This document shows, one piece after another, positions 8,358-16,443 of a stretch of DNA of 36,401 nucleotides. Each line of letters opens with the position of its first letter. Position 1 is the stretch's first letter. Source of the stretch: an uncultured Clostridium sp. (GTDB taxonomy: Bacteria > Bacillota > Clostridia > TANB77 > CAG-508); NCBI GenBank assembly GCA_945877035.1, contig CAMCQH010000016.1, forward strand, positions 1 through 36,401, read 5' to 3'. The notes under the pieces are model-generated. The model searched no databases. It saw nothing but the letters and a program-made list of their open reading frames with translations, and was not told where the DNA came from. Position numbers and translations under genes: made by a program.

Positions 8358-9008
8358 TTATAGAATTGTATTTACTTCTTTTAAATTAGAAATCTCATAA
8401 TATTCTATATCTTTTGTTGTTTCTGTTTTATTATTAGGATTATACCAAATTGCTTGAAGTCCTGCATTTAATGCTCCTTTTATGTCTCTTTCAAAATTAT
8501 CTCCAATCATAATACATTCTTCTGGCTTATTATCTCCTATTGCTTGCATAAAAGCTTCTTTAAATGGTTTCCTTTTTGTATCTTCTGCATAATATACTTT
8601 TTGAAAATATTTTAAAATATCTAATTTTTCTAGTCTTTCCGTTTGTTGGTCTCCATACCAATCTGTTAGAATAACTAATTCATATTTTGTTTTAAGATAT
8701 TCTAATAATTTAATTATATTCTCATCAATTTTTTCTGGTACACAATTAGCCCATTTTTTAGTAACTTTATAAATAAATTCTTCAGGATAATTCTTTTTTG
8801 TGTAATTATTTATAAAGTTCATCATTAATTTTCTATCAAATGTATAATATTCATTTTCATATTCACCTAATGCTTTTTTTATTTCTATATAATCTTGTTC
8901 TATATGTTCAACATTTAATTCTTCTAATACATTTTTTATTTCGTTATAATACTCTTCTTTCCATGGAATTAAAGTATTATCTATATCAAATATAACTCTT
9001 TTTATCAT
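8358..9008 (-). CDS. HAD-superfamily hydrolase (YjjG/phosphoglycolate-phosphatase-like)
   Basis: This 216-aa cytoplasmic phosphatase has motif I FDIDNT (nucleophile D8, acid D10) at the N-terminus. A helical cap lies at about 20-100, motif II is LVILTD, the motif III Lys lies in TKRKPFKEAF, and motif IV is GDNFERDI. This is the HAD class with a helical cap that hydrolyses small phosphate esters, commonly nucleotides or sugar phosphates. It starts 24 nt after lexA, so it is likely read from the lexA transcript. A weak AAGG precedes ATG 9008. The exact substrate is not predictable. Confidence 0.88.
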   Translation of the reverse strand: MIKRVIFDIDNTLIPWKEEYYNEIKNVLEELNVEHIEQDYIEIKKALGEYENEYYTFDRKLMMNFINNYTKKNYPEEFIYKVTKKWANCVPEKIDENIIKLLEYLKTKYELVILTDWYGDQQTERLEKLDILKYFQKVYYAEDTKRKPFKEAFMQAIGDNKPEECIMIGDNFERDIKGALNAGLQAIWYNPNNKTETTKDIEYYEISNLKEVNTIL

Positions 9009-9032
9009 GTTTCTATCCTTACTTTATTTATA

Positions 9033-9683
9033 TTACATTTTTCTAAATACACCACAAACTTTTCCTAAAATTTCACAATTTGGAACAATTATTGGGTCCA
9101 TTGTGCTATTTTCTGGTTGTAATCTAATATGGTCTTTTTCTTTATAAAATGTTTTTACTGTTGCTTCATCTTCAATTAATGCTACAACAATTTCTCCATT
9201 GCTAGCATCTTTTTGTCTTCTAACTAAAATATAATCTCCATCTAAAATTCCTGCTTCTATCATGCTCTCTCCTCTAACAGTAAGCATAAAGCAGTCTGAA
9301 TTTCCAACAAAGTCTATTGGAATTGGAAATGTATCTGTTATATTTTCTACTGCAAGTATTGGAGCTCCTGCTGTTATTCTTCCTACAACTGGAACTTCTA
9401 CTAGTTCTTTTTGTGTATAAAAATCTTTTGATGATGTCTTTTTTTCTTCACCATCTGTTCCTTTTAATAATCTTAGTGTTCTTCCTTTTTTGTCTTGTTT
9501 TTTAATATATCCTTTATCTTCTAGTCTTGCTAAATATCCGTGTACTGTTGCTGTTGAGCTTAATCCTACTGCTTTTCCTATTTCTCTTACTGATGGTGGG
9601 TATCCTACATTCATTATTTGTTTTTCAATATATCTTAATATTGATTTTTCTCTACTATTTAATTCAGGTCTTTTTCTTGGCAT
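9033..9683 (-). CDS. lexA: LexA repressor (SOS response)
   Basis: The protein is 216 aa. The winged-helix DNA-binding domain (about 1-70) has the typical [20 protein letters not shown]. The S24-type domain carries the self-cleavage site A106-G107 (GRITAGAPI), catalytic S140 (RGESMI) and K177 (ATVKTFY). RecA-bound ssDNA stimulates self-cleavage and derepresses DNA-repair genes. ATG 9683 is chosen over GTG 9692 because the latter overlaps the GGAG ribosome site; GGAG lies 8 nt before ATG 9683. The HAD gene follows closely. A tRNA-integrated island begins about 190 bp upstream of the start. Confidence 0.97.
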   Translation of the reverse strand: MPRKRPELNSREKSILRYIEKQIMNVGYPPSVREIGKAVGLSSTATVHGYLARLEDKGYIKKQDKKGRTLRLLKGTDGEEKKTSSKDFYTQKELVEVPVVGRITAGAPILAVENITDTFPIPIDFVGNSDCFMLTVRGESMIEAGILDGDYILVRRQKDASNGEIVVALIEDEATVKTFYKEKDHIRLQPENSTMDPIIVPNCEILGKVCGVFRKM

Positions 9684-9711
9684 ATTTATCACTCCATTTC
9701 AATTTTTGTTT

Positions 9712-9746
9712 ATAATATCATACAAACAAAAAAATGTCAAACATTT
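9712..9746 (-). promoter_or_regulatory. lexA promoter with overlapping palindrome
   Basis: On the minus strand TTGACA (9735-9740) and TATTAT (9712-9717) are 17 nt apart, directly upstream of lexA. A 15-nt palindrome AAATGTCAAACATTT (9732-9746) covers the -35 box and could be the autoregulatory operator. It does not match the usual Firmicute box GAAC-N4-GTTC, so that role is a guess. Confidence 0.6.
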
Positions 9747-9837
9747 TTTCTCTTTTTTTGAATTTTATTTTTCATAGCAAAAATTAATATATTTTATGAA
9801 ATTAAATTTCTACTGCATTACTATTGCATTAATTGAT

Positions 9838-9871
9838 AAAAAATAAGAGAGAATTAATTTTTCTCTCTTAT
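9838..9871 (-). terminator. Orphaned terminator of the original tRNA-Leu gene
   Basis: On the minus strand a 9-bp stem (TAAGAGAGA/TCTCTCTTA, 9844-9852 with 9862-9870) is followed by a T run, right after the 3' end of the duplicated tRNA segment. It must have terminated the tRNA-Leu transcript before insertion and is now about 16.9 kb from the functional tRNA. Confidence 0.75.
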
Positions 9872-9875
9872 TACT

Positions 9876-9929
9876 TTGGTGCGGATGAAGGGACTCGAAC
9901 CCCCACGCCGTTGGCACTGGTTCCTAAGA
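9876..9929. repeat. attL: displaced tRNA-Leu 3' half
   Basis: These 54 bp are identical to 26751-26804, from the CCA end through the T and variable arms to the anticodon loop. Identity stops at CCTAAGA, where the left copy continues AACTGTGC and the real tRNA continues CCAGCGCG. It is therefore only a tRNA remnant. Confidence 0.95.
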
Positions 9930-10277
9930 ACTGTGCTAGATATGTTGGTTATTAATAGTTATTGTTTTTTAGCATTATATAAAATCAGTGAAATTATTAT
10001 GGTTCTATGTATTATTAGAATTAACATTTACTCTATTTGGGCTTTTAAGATTTTTTGTGTTTTTATAAAAAATCTTAAAGTGTTAGAAAATTGTTTAAAA
10101 ATTGTTAGAAAATATTAAATATGAAAGTATAACATTTATTACCTATAGTTAATAAAAAATATATATTAAAATTTTTAAGATATTGTAAATTTGCTTTATA
10201 ATATCTTTTAATTTTTGTATATTTTTATAAAAATCGCATAAAATAACATTAAATTTGAGATTTTTTCTCATTTTTTA
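9930..10277. other. Left-end non-coding region with integrase arm sites
   Basis: No gene is supported here. Two direct copies of TGTTAGAAAA begin at 10081 and 10103 (22 bp apart), matching those next to the integrase at the other end. Just before them is an inverted repeat (about 10045-10078, TTAAGATTTTT against AAAAATCTTAA). The rest is AT-rich and featureless. Confidence 0.7.
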
Positions 10278-10306
10278 TTGACTTTTTTAACAAAAATTCA
10301 TATAAT
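10278..10306 (+). promoter_or_regulatory. Promoter of the RloAB operon
   Basis: TTGACT (10278-10283) and TATAAT (10301-10306) have an ideal 17-nt spacer, placing the start of transcription near 10313, very close to the ribosome site. The leader is almost absent. Confidence 0.8.
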
Positions 10307-10328
10307 ACTAATATAGGAGATGAGAATA

Positions 10329-11567
10329 ATGTTAATAAAATTTAATTTTAAAAACTTTAAATCTTTTAAAAATGAAAACTGTTTAGATATGGAAGCAGCT
10401 TCTATTAAAGAACACGAATATAACACAATTGATATTAAAGATAAAAAATACTTAAAAGTTGCAGCCATTTATGGTGCAAATGCAAGCGGAAAAACAAATG
10501 TATTAGAAGCATTTGAATTTATGAAAGAAAAATTGATGATTAATGATGACACAAATATGAATTCAAATGAAGTAGATAATTATTATAACTTTTCTTTTGA
10601 TGAAAAATCAAAAAATGAACCTATTGCATTGGAAGTAACATTTTTGGCTAAAAATAAAAAAATATATCAGTATGGTTTTGAAATTAAAAATAAAAATATA
10701 GTTTCAGAATGGTTGTATGTAAAAAAAATAAATAAAGTAACTCCTATCTTTGATAGAGATGAAAATAAAGTTAAGTTTAATAAATCATACAAAGCAAAGA
10801 TAAATAAATTTGATGTTGATTCTAGTTCTTTATTTTTAAGCTTATACCGAAAAATAGAAAAAGACAATGAAGATTTTAAAAGTGTATATGATTGGTTTTT
10901 AAATAGCTATTATTTAGATTTAGGAAACCCTAAATTTGAAAATAAAATAAATCGCTTAATATCTTCAAAAATTGTTGATGATAAAGAATATAGAAAAAGA
11001 TTAGTTGAATTTATAAAAGTGTTTGATTTAGGTATTGATGATATTGATGTAAAAATTAAAGATGTTAGAACTCTAGACAATAATACACATTCACAAGTCG
11101 AATTAAAGGCAGTTCATAAAAATGAAAATGGCGAAAAAATATTATTACCTTTCTATTTAGAATCCAAAGGAACTTTAAAAATGTTTTACCTATATAATTT
11201 TATAATGGATGCTTTAGAAGATGGAAGTTGTCTATTTATTGATGAATTAGATGCCAAGTTACACCCTCTTTTAACAAGATATATTATTAACTTATTTCAT
11301 GATAAAGAAAAAAATACTGGTAATGGTCAGTTAATCTATTCTACTCATGATATAACGAATTTAAATAAAGAAACTTTTAGAAGAGACGAAATTTGGTTTA
11401 CTGAAAAAGATATATATGGTATTTCTGAATTATTTTCTTTATCAGATTATAAAATTGATAATACTAAAGTTAGAAATGACGCTACTTACAATAAGGACTA
11501 TTTAACTGGAAGATATGGTGCTATTCCAGTATTTGAAGAATTTAATATAAATACTCATGAGGAATAA
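10329..11567 (+). CDS. rloA: RloA/AbiLi-like AAA ATPase (defence)
   Basis: The protein is 412 aa. The N-terminus MLIKFNFKNFKSFKNE is typical of SMC/OLD-like AAA_15/AAA_21 ATPases. Walker A is GANASGKT (49-56), the signature-like ESKG is at 278-281, Walker B is CLFIDE (301-306) followed by LDAKLHP, and the switch motif is STHD (338-341). ATG 10329 is chosen because TAGGAG ends immediately before the alternative ATG 10320 but is 9 nt before 10329. The gene overlaps the RloB gene by 11 nt. This pair matches the AbiL (RloA-RloB) phage-defence type, in which the ATPase presumably senses infection and licenses the TOPRIM-like partner. Confidence 0.87.
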   Translation: MLIKFNFKNFKSFKNENCLDMEAASIKEHEYNTIDIKDKKYLKVAAIYGANASGKTNVLEAFEFMKEKLMINDDTNMNSNEVDNYYNFSFDEKSKNEPIALEVTFLAKNKKIYQYGFEIKNKNIVSEWLYVKKINKVTPIFDRDENKVKFNKSYKAKINKFDVDSSSLFLSLYRKIEKDNEDFKSVYDWFLNSYYLDLGNPKFENKINRLISSKIVDDKEYRKRLVEFIKVFDLGIDDIDVKIKDVRTLDNNTHSQVELKAVHKNENGEKILLPFYLESKGTLKMFYLYNFIMDALEDGSCLFIDELDAKLHPLLTRYIINLFHDKEKNTGNGQLIYSTHDITNLNKETFRRDEIWFTEKDIYGISELFSLSDYKIDNTKVRNDATYNKDYLTGRYGAIPVFEEFNINTHEE

Positions 11568-12195
11568 TAATAAAGGCAGAAATAAGGTAGCTACCAAAAA
11601 ATTAGCACCTCCAAACTACCTTATAATCTGCGAAGGCAAAGAAACAGAGCCAAACTATTTTAATAAGTTAAAGCAAAAGATAAATGAAAAATTTGGAGAT
11701 AGAATTAGTGTAGTACCTGCTATCAAAATAAAAGGTACTGGATTAAATACAGAAAGTTTAGTGAAATATACTAAACAATACATAAACAAATCTCCTAAAG
11801 TATATGGACAAGTTTGGGTTGTTTTTGACAAAGATGATTATACAGATGAACAATTCAATAATGCAATTAAATTAAATGAGTATAACTCAGGTTGGTCTAA
11901 TCCTAATTTTGAAGTATGGCTATTATCACACTTCAAAAAAGTTAGCAATCCCCTATCTAAAAACGATTCGTTAAAAGAACTAAAGAAAGAATTTCAAAAT
12001 GCTAATTTAGGTAATTATTCAAAAAATGATAAAGAAATTTTTGATAAAGTAACAAATGATAATAGATTGGAAACTGCAATTCAAAATTGTAAAGAAATGT
12101 ATGAGCAATTTAAAACTACTTCTAGTGAAGCAATCAAAAATCCTTGTACTACAGTTTTTATGTTGGTGGAAAATTTGAGTGAATATTTAAAATGA
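11557..12195 (+). CDS. rloB: RloB/AbiLii-like TOPRIM-type effector (defence)
   Basis: This 212-aa protein has the RloB hallmarks in order: IICEGKETEPNYF (23-35, E26), the acidic DKDD motif (91-94) and NPNFEVWLLSHF (115-126, E119). This layout is that of a TOPRIM-like nuclease fold. The family is paired with RloA in AbiL-type defence. The start ATG 11557 lies inside the end of rloA with no clear SD, so translation is probably coupled. The N-terminus is basic (first 15 residues). The target (tRNA, DNA or other) is not known from sequence. Confidence 0.87.
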   Translation: MRNNNKGRNKVATKKLAPPNYLIICEGKETEPNYFNKLKQKINEKFGDRISVVPAIKIKGTGLNTESLVKYTKQYINKSPKVYGQVWVVFDKDDYTDEQFNNAIKLNEYNSGWSNPNFEVWLLSHFKKVSNPLSKNDSLKELKKEFQNANLGNYSKNDKEIFDKVTNDNRLETAIQNCKEMYEQFKTTSSEAIKNPCTTVFMLVENLSEYLK

Positions 12196-12208
12196 AAGGA
12201 TAGTTTTT

Positions 12209-13018
12209 ATGAGTTATAAATTAAGAAAATTTTTATATTTAGATAAAGAATTTATAAATGATAGTTTAGGTGCAATTCTAGGAGAAGAATATGAAACAAC
12301 TATCGTAGAAAAGATATCTAGTAAACTAGGTGCTGGTGTTAGTGCTGGTATTGAGGTGGTAAATGGTACTGGTGAAATAGGTAGAGAAAAAAATATAGAA
12401 ACTACTAAGAAAGTAATCGTTACAGATGCTATGAAGTTTCAACAACTATATGAAGAAATAAAGAATTATCAAGATGGTAAAATATATTATGATTATATAA
12501 CTCCTGATATATGGGAGAGTTTTGAAAAAGATGAAATAATTGAAATAGTTATAAACTTAGAATTACCCAAATTAATAAGTTTTGCTAACACTGTTAATAC
12601 TTTAAAAAATATGACCAATATAGTAGAAAAAATAACAGGACAAACTTATATTAAAGAAAAAGATTTAAAAAAAGTTGATAGTTTTGTAGATCTTGCTGAA
12701 AGTGAGAAAGCTGAAAAAATCCCTTGCCTAATGAAATTTAATAATGATAAAAAGTATTCAATTGTTAGTTACATAGAAAAAGATAATCTAAATGTAGACA
12801 TTAGTAAATTACAAGGGGAAGTTACTGTTTTATGCAAAATTAACAGAAGACTTGCAGACAACGAAAAATTATCTTTGTCAAATTTAGAGAATACATTAAA
12901 AAGCATACCTCAAAATAGAGAGCAGCGAAGAAAAAATAAGATAACAATGCCTAAAGAAATTTCAGATATTGTAAAAAGTCCTGCTATTATAGTTGTTCCT
13001 ATAGCAATTTATTTATAA
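12209..13018 (+). CDS. DUF6414-like protein, third gene of the RloAB operon
   Basis: The 269-aa protein begins MSYKLRKFLYLDKEFINDSL, followed by GAILGEEYETT, a pattern I associate with DUF6414. The next segment is glycine-rich (LGAGVSAGIEVVNGTGEIG). The middle is acidic and helical, and the end is hydrophobic (SPAIIVVPIAIYL), perhaps a buried strand. It starts 13 nt after rloB with an AAAGGA site and ends at a terminator, so it is clearly one operon with rloAB. It may be a regulator, immunity or sensor component. No catalytic motif is visible. The family name is tentative and its membership in the defence unit is inferred from spacing. Confidence 0.65.
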   Translation: MSYKLRKFLYLDKEFINDSLGAILGEEYETTIVEKISSKLGAGVSAGIEVVNGTGEIGREKNIETTKKVIVTDAMKFQQLYEEIKNYQDGKIYYDYITPDIWESFEKDEIIEIVINLELPKLISFANTVNTLKNMTNIVEKITGQTYIKEKDLKKVDSFVDLAESEKAEKIPCLMKFNNDKKYSIVSYIEKDNLNVDISKLQGEVTVLCKINRRLADNEKLSLSNLENTLKSIPQNREQRRKNKITMPKEISDIVKSPAIIVVPIAIYL

Positions 13019-13045
13019 TTATTTTATATGTATTACATATTTTAA

Positions 13046-13081
13046 GCATACTAATTTTTATGTTAGTATGTTTATTTTTTT
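13046..13081 (+). terminator. Terminator of the RloAB operon
   Basis: CATACTAA (13047-13054) pairs with TTAGTATG (13063-13070), followed by TTTATTTTTTT. Confidence 0.85.
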
Positions 13082-13099
13082 ACGAAAGAAGGTGAAATT

Positions 13100-13591
13100 A
13101 TGCAAGAAAACAATTTAAAAGGTCTATGGATACCTTATGAAATCCTAACAAATGAGCATTTAAGCGACAAAGAAAAATATATCTATTCCCTAATCTTATT
13201 TTTTAGTAAAAATGATGGCTATTGTACCATCACAAATAAATATATAGCAACTATTGTAAATTTATCTGATACAAGAGTATCAAAATTAATAAGTAGTTTA
13301 TCTAAAAAGAAATATGTTCAAGTAATAACAAACTTTCAAGATACAACTAGGCAAATCGTTAATAGAAAAATAATACCACTTGTCAAATATGACAACCCTA
13401 CCTATTCAAAATCGGCTACTCATATAGGCAACAACAATAATAATTCTAGTTCAAAAGATACTACTTCCCTAGTCGAAAACAACAAGTATATAAATAATAA
13501 TAAATATAATAACTATAAAAATAGATTTAATGACAATAGAAGAATATATTCTGCTGAAGATTTTGAAAAACTATATGCCAATGATTTTTAA
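13100..13591 (+). CDS. Helix-turn-helix protein, replication-initiation-like
   Basis: The protein is 163 aa. The N-terminal winged HTH of the HTH_36 type (about 5-80) reads GLWIPYEILTNEHLSDKEK, then TNKYIATIVNLSDTRVSKLI. Such domains occur in plasmid and phage replication proteins. The second half is a low-complexity Asn/Lys/Tyr linker (about 112-145) ending in a short conserved-looking tail (YSAEDFEKLYANDF) that may recruit a helicase or other partner, as in DnaD-like or phage O-like proteins. It has a GAAGGTG site before ATG 13100. It is probably the replication or maintenance protein of the element. The HTH is clear, the role inferred. Confidence 0.65.
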   Translation: MQENNLKGLWIPYEILTNEHLSDKEKYIYSLILFFSKNDGYCTITNKYIATIVNLSDTRVSKLISSLSKKKYVQVITNFQDTTRQIVNRKIIPLVKYDNPTYSKSATHIGNNNNNSSSKDTTSLVENNKYINNNKYNNYKNRFNDNRRIYSAEDFEKLYANDF

Positions 13592-13655
13592 AGACTATAA
13601 AGGTCTTTTTTTATTAGAAACAAATTTTATTTTAGCTTGAAAGGAGCTGATTTTT

Positions 13656-14258
13656 ATGCAAATTCCAAATGAATTATATAATTTATTACAAAGTCTATGC
13701 GAATCTTTAAATGACATGTTGAAATATCCCTATATTAGTCCTACTGACAAGAAGCTAGAAAGATTTTTATATGTATTAGAAAAATGGAGATTTGAAATTT
13801 ATGAACAAGTTAAATTTTTAAATGATACATATCCAGTAAATGAAATTCATTTTATAAACAACGAATATAAAGCAAGTCTAAAAGATAATGTTTTGTCTTT
13901 ATATATACCAGAAAAATTACCTAATCTAAAAAATAGGTCATCTTATACACACAAGCAAATAATTTTAAATATTGCAGAAATAACGAAACCTTATGAAAGA
14001 TTATTTTATGATAAATTTGTAATTGTGGTTGTAAAAATATTCGAAAGAAGAAAAGTATGGGATGTTGATAATAGAACTGTTAAACCAATTCAAGATGGGC
14101 TTATTCATGGTGGAGTAATTAGAGACGATAATTTATTTAATTGTTGTTATATGGTACAAGGATTTTATTCCGATACTCCCCATATTGAAGTTTCTGTTTT
14201 AGAAGCTGATAAAATTATAAGCTTTATTAACAATAATTTACCAAATATTAACAAATGA
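13656..14258 (+). CDS. RusA-like Holliday-junction resolvase with N-terminal extension
   Basis: The protein is 200 aa. The C-terminal half has the RusA signature VWDVDNRTVKPIQDGLIHGG followed by VIRDDNLF. D136, D138, D147, D157 and D158 give the acidic metal-binding set and K143 the conserved Lys. RusA enzymes cut four-way DNA junctions during recombination or replication and are typical of phages and mobile elements. The first 90 residues are an unassigned helical extension, so the protein is longer than RusA itself (about 120 aa). The RBS is AAAGGAG before ATG 13656. It follows the HTH protein by 64 nt, consistent with a small replication/recombination unit. Confidence 0.75.
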   Translation: MQIPNELYNLLQSLCESLNDMLKYPYISPTDKKLERFLYVLEKWRFEIYEQVKFLNDTYPVNEIHFINNEYKASLKDNVLSLYIPEKLPNLKNRSSYTHKQIILNIAEITKPYERLFYDKFVIVVVKIFERRKVWDVDNRTVKPIQDGLIHGGVIRDDNLFNCCYMVQGFYSDTPHIEVSVLEADKIISFINNNLPNINK

Positions 14259-14309
14259 CCATAGCAAAATTTCAGAAAATTTTTTTAATATTTTTTTGCT
14301 ATGGTCATT
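14254..14309 (+). terminator. Perfect 16-bp hairpin at the end of the RusA-like gene
   Basis: AATGACCATAGCAAAA (14254-14269) is fully complementary to 14294-14309. The stop codon of the gene lies inside the left arm. The loop is A/T rich. The T run lies in the right arm rather than after it, so it may work in either direction. Confidence 0.6.
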
Positions 14310-14373
14310 CATAACTAAAATATTGATATTTCAATACTTACAACATTATTTATTCTAAATTTATTTGTCTAGA

Positions 14374-14411
14374 GTAGAGGTATCATATACGAAAGTATAT
14401 GGGACCTCTAC
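14374..14411. other. GNRA-capped hairpin upstream of the winged-helix gene
   Basis: GTAGAGGT (14374-14381) pairs with ACCTCTAC (14404-14411). A 2x2 internal loop (AT/GG) follows, then CATATAC (14384-14390) pairs with GTATATG (14395-14401) around a GAAA tetraloop. It could be an RNA element in the leader of the next gene or a DNA site such as a transfer or replication origin. No T run follows, so it is not a terminator. Confidence 0.6.
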
Positions 14412-14481
14412 GAAGATACAGTTTATTGAAAAGTAAGAGTGGATTGTTTAGAAATTTAATTTTGGAAAGATTGGAGGTGTG

Positions 14482-15454
14482 ATGAAAATGGAAAAAGGAT
14501 TAGTTTTACAAGAAAGAGATGTAGAGTTATTAGAATTTTTAGCAGAGTATAAGACAATAACTTTAGATAACACAGGATATATTTATGGTACAAAGACCTA
14601 TCAAGAAAAAAGGATATGCCATTTAGTAAAAGAAAAATATTTAACTAGACTAAAACATAGAGAAATTTTATTAGGTAAGAAAGGAAAAGAATTTTTAGTT
14701 GAAATTGGTACTAATATTAAAGTACATTGCAGAAATCCAAATAATATAGAAAGATTAAAAGTAATTAGTGATATTGCGGCATTTACCAATTTTAGTAATA
14801 CCATGAACTTTATACCTAGTTGGCATTTAAAAGATAGAAAATCTCCTACACAAGATTCCAGAAGATATTTAGGTCTTTTAACCTTTGACAAAAATTTCTA
14901 TACTATTTATTCTGTATATGGAGAGAAAGATGATAAATACATCACTTCTCTTTATTATGACTTAAAGAAAGAACGAGAAATTTATAATTCTATTATTTTT
15001 ACAAATGATAGAGAAAAAATATTATACCATAAAAAACGGTTTTGGTTTTAGTGATAAACACTTGTACCTAATCGAATATAATGACTTTAATAAAAAAATC
15101 ATTCGAAATTATGATAAAATTAGGACCTGTATGGTTAATGATTTATCAAAAAGACATCATATTGAATATACTGATTTTAGACATATGGACTTTTTAGTGG
15201 ATAACGAACTTTACTTAAAAATGATGTTATTTTTAGACATTAATCAAATTGGCTATTTATCTAATTTTATTGATGTTAATTCTCGTTATCAAGATAAAAT
15301 GTATTTTATTTGTTTTCCAGAAGATGAAAAATATTTAACAGATTTAATTAAAAATTGTCATACTATTATTATTGATAAATCTACTATTGAAGAATATCTA
15401 GAAAAAGATTATATTGAGCTTAATGGTGTAAAAATGTATTGTCCAACTGAATAA
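14482..15454 (+). pseudogene. Winged-helix, replication-relaxation-like protein, frameshifted
   Basis: The first reading frame (to 15051, 189 aa) starts ERDVELLEFLAEYKTITLDN and has a wHTH resembling Replic_Relax proteins: a recognition helix near YQEKRICHLVKEKYLTRLKH, then a LGKKGKEFL strand. It ends at RFWF-stop. The second frame continues without a credible start of its own (KNGFGFSDKHLYLIEYN to 15454). Removing one A from the A6 run at 15031-15036 (or from that at 15014-15019) joins them into one protein of about 323 aa. The RBS GGAGG is at 14473-14477; ATG 14482 and ATG 14488 are both possible starts. It is either a recent inactivation or a sequencing error. The family assignment is tentative. 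Confidence 0.65.
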
Positions 15455-15518
15455 ATTTTTGGATTTCTGATTTTATCAATGTCTATTCTTCAATCATTTA
15501 ACTTATTAAATTTGTAAT

Positions 15519-15555
15519 AGAAAAGGAATTATCAAATAATAATTCCTTTTCATAA
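15519..15555. terminator. Hairpin between convergent transcripts
   Basis: GAAAAGGAATTAT (15520-15532) pairs with ATAATTCCTTTTC (15539-15551). It lies between the frameshifted gene and the minus-strand gene cluster. A/T-rich flanks allow bidirectional action. Confidence 0.6.
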
Positions 15556-15626
15556 AAAGCTTCTTTGAGTTTAAGCAATACTCTTAATGTTCTTTTTGCC
15601 TCTGCCATAAAAAACTTGACTTATTT

Positions 15627-15854
15627 TTATGATTCTCTAAATGCTGCTAATATGCTACTCAACATTGAATAATAATCAGATTCATCATCATTTGTTTGAC
15701 CACATCTGCTAATTATTTGCACATCAAACATTCCTCTTAAAAATGCAATTTTTTCTTTTATGCTTACATTTCCAAGAAATTTGACAATTTCTAAATCTGC
15801 TTCTTCAGTATTTCTTGATAACATAATAAGTGCTTGAACTCTTTTTCTTTCCAT
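15627..15854 (-). CDS. Small hypothetical protein, 75 aa
   Basis: This is not recognised. It is a helical, soluble protein beginning MERKRVQALIMLSRNTEEAD, with two short leucine/isoleucine-rich helices and an acidic DDESDYYSM stretch near the end. AAGGAGG lies 8 nt before ATG 15854, so it is very likely translated. It is the last of a run of small minus-strand genes (16281 to 15627) in the middle of the element. Confidence 0.65.
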   Translation of the reverse strand: MERKRVQALIMLSRNTEEADLEIVKFLGNVSIKEKIAFLRGMFDVQIISRCGQTNDDESDYYSMLSSILAAFRES

Positions 15855-15871
15855 TTGTTTTACCTCCTTAA

Positions 15872-16054
15872 CTAATTAGTTTGTGAGTTGCTTTTGTAGG
15901 GTAAAATACATTTTTCAAATCTTAACTTATCAATACTGATTTCTTGTTTATTTTTAAATTTTAAAATGTTATACACATCATTATATATAACAGCAGATAT
16001 TGATAATAAACATAGTACAAAAATCATAAAAAAAGAAAATATTGAAAATAACAT
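15872..16054 (-). CDS. Small single-pass membrane protein, 60 aa
   Basis: The first 25 residues (MLFSIFSFFMIFVLCLLSIS) are a hydrophobic segment, either a membrane anchor or uncleaved signal. A basic/acidic tail with one Cys follows and probably faces the cytoplasm. AGGAGG is 5 nt before ATG 16054. It lies 17 nt upstream of the 75-aa gene, so the two are co-transcribed. The function is unknown. Confidence 0.6.
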   Translation of the reverse strand: MLFSIFSFFMIFVLCLLSISAVIYNDVYNILKFKNKQEISIDKLRFEKCILPYKSNSQTN

Positions 16055-16089
16055 GCTATCCTCCTAGAAAAATATTTATGAGTTATTTT

Positions 16090-16281
16090 TTAATTACTAT
16101 AATATATATTGTCTTTTAAATTATCACGTCCTACATTAAAATCAGAATTATTTTGTCTAGTCTTTTCTCTAATAGCCCTATCTAGTTCTTCCATTTTAGC
16201 AGATGATACTTTGATTTTTGCTTTAGGTTCTGTATGTGTTGTTGCTGACATATAGTTTAGTTTTACCTTTTTTAAAGCCAT
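16090..16281 (-). CDS. Small hypothetical protein, 63 aa
   Basis: This is not recognised. It has a basic N-terminus (MALKKVKLNYMSATTH) and a helix-forming middle (AKMEELDRAIREKTRQNN), with no cysteine and no membrane segment. AAGGGAGG precedes ATG 16281. It is the first gene after a promoter and hairpin leader shared with two other genes of the element, so its expression is probably coordinated with them. Confidence 0.65.
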   Translation of the reverse strand: MALKKVKLNYMSATTHTEPKAKIKVSSAKMEELDRAIREKTRQNNSDFNVGRDNLKDNIYYSN

Positions 16282-16299
16282 AAAATTCCTCCCTTAAAA

Positions 16300-16399
16300 T
16301 ATTTATTTTGATGTCTATAAGTTTCTCTATGTAAACTCCAAAAGGAGATTATAAAAATTGAATTATGTGAATTATATCACAATTACACTTAAAAGTAAA
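16300..16399 (-). promoter_or_regulatory. Shared promoter-leader, copy A
   Basis: On the minus strand TTTACT (16394-16399), a 17-nt spacer and TATAAT (16371-16376) preceded by TGA form an extended -10 promoter. In the leader CTCC/GGAG flank a four-base loop (16338-16349), and ATAGAG follows a few bases later. The same layout recurs at copies B and C upstream of the 17476 and 20570 genes. Confidence 0.7.
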
Positions 16400-16433
16400 T
16401 AAAAGGGAGTCTATCATAATTGATAATCTCCCT
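16400..16433 (-). terminator. Terminator after the 70-aa gene
   Basis: AGGGAG (16404-16409) pairs with CTCCCT (16428-16433) around an imperfect ATCA/TGAT inner stem. On the minus strand TTTTATTTACTTTT follows, which also contains the -35 box of promoter copy A. Confidence 0.65.
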
Positions 16434-16443
16434 AATCTTGCAT

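Noticed and set aside
9712..9746. Canonical LexA box at lexA
   Set aside because: No GAAC-N4-GTTC motif is visible. Only a non-canonical palindrome is present, reported as a guess.
9876..10118. An 80-aa reading frame starting MVRMKGLEPPRRWHWFLRT
   Set aside because: Its first residues are the translated tRNA-Leu remnant and the rest is AT-rich spacer. It has no SD and is not a gene.
10329..12195. PARIS (AriA-AriB) instead of RloAB
   Set aside because: The second protein has EGKETEPNYF and NPNFEVWLLSHF motifs of RloB rather than the DUF4435 pattern of AriB.
15005..15060. Programmed -1 frameshift at A AAA AAC
   Set aside because: The downstream frame is +1 relative to the first, so a -1 slip would not join them. 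A simple one-base length change fits better.
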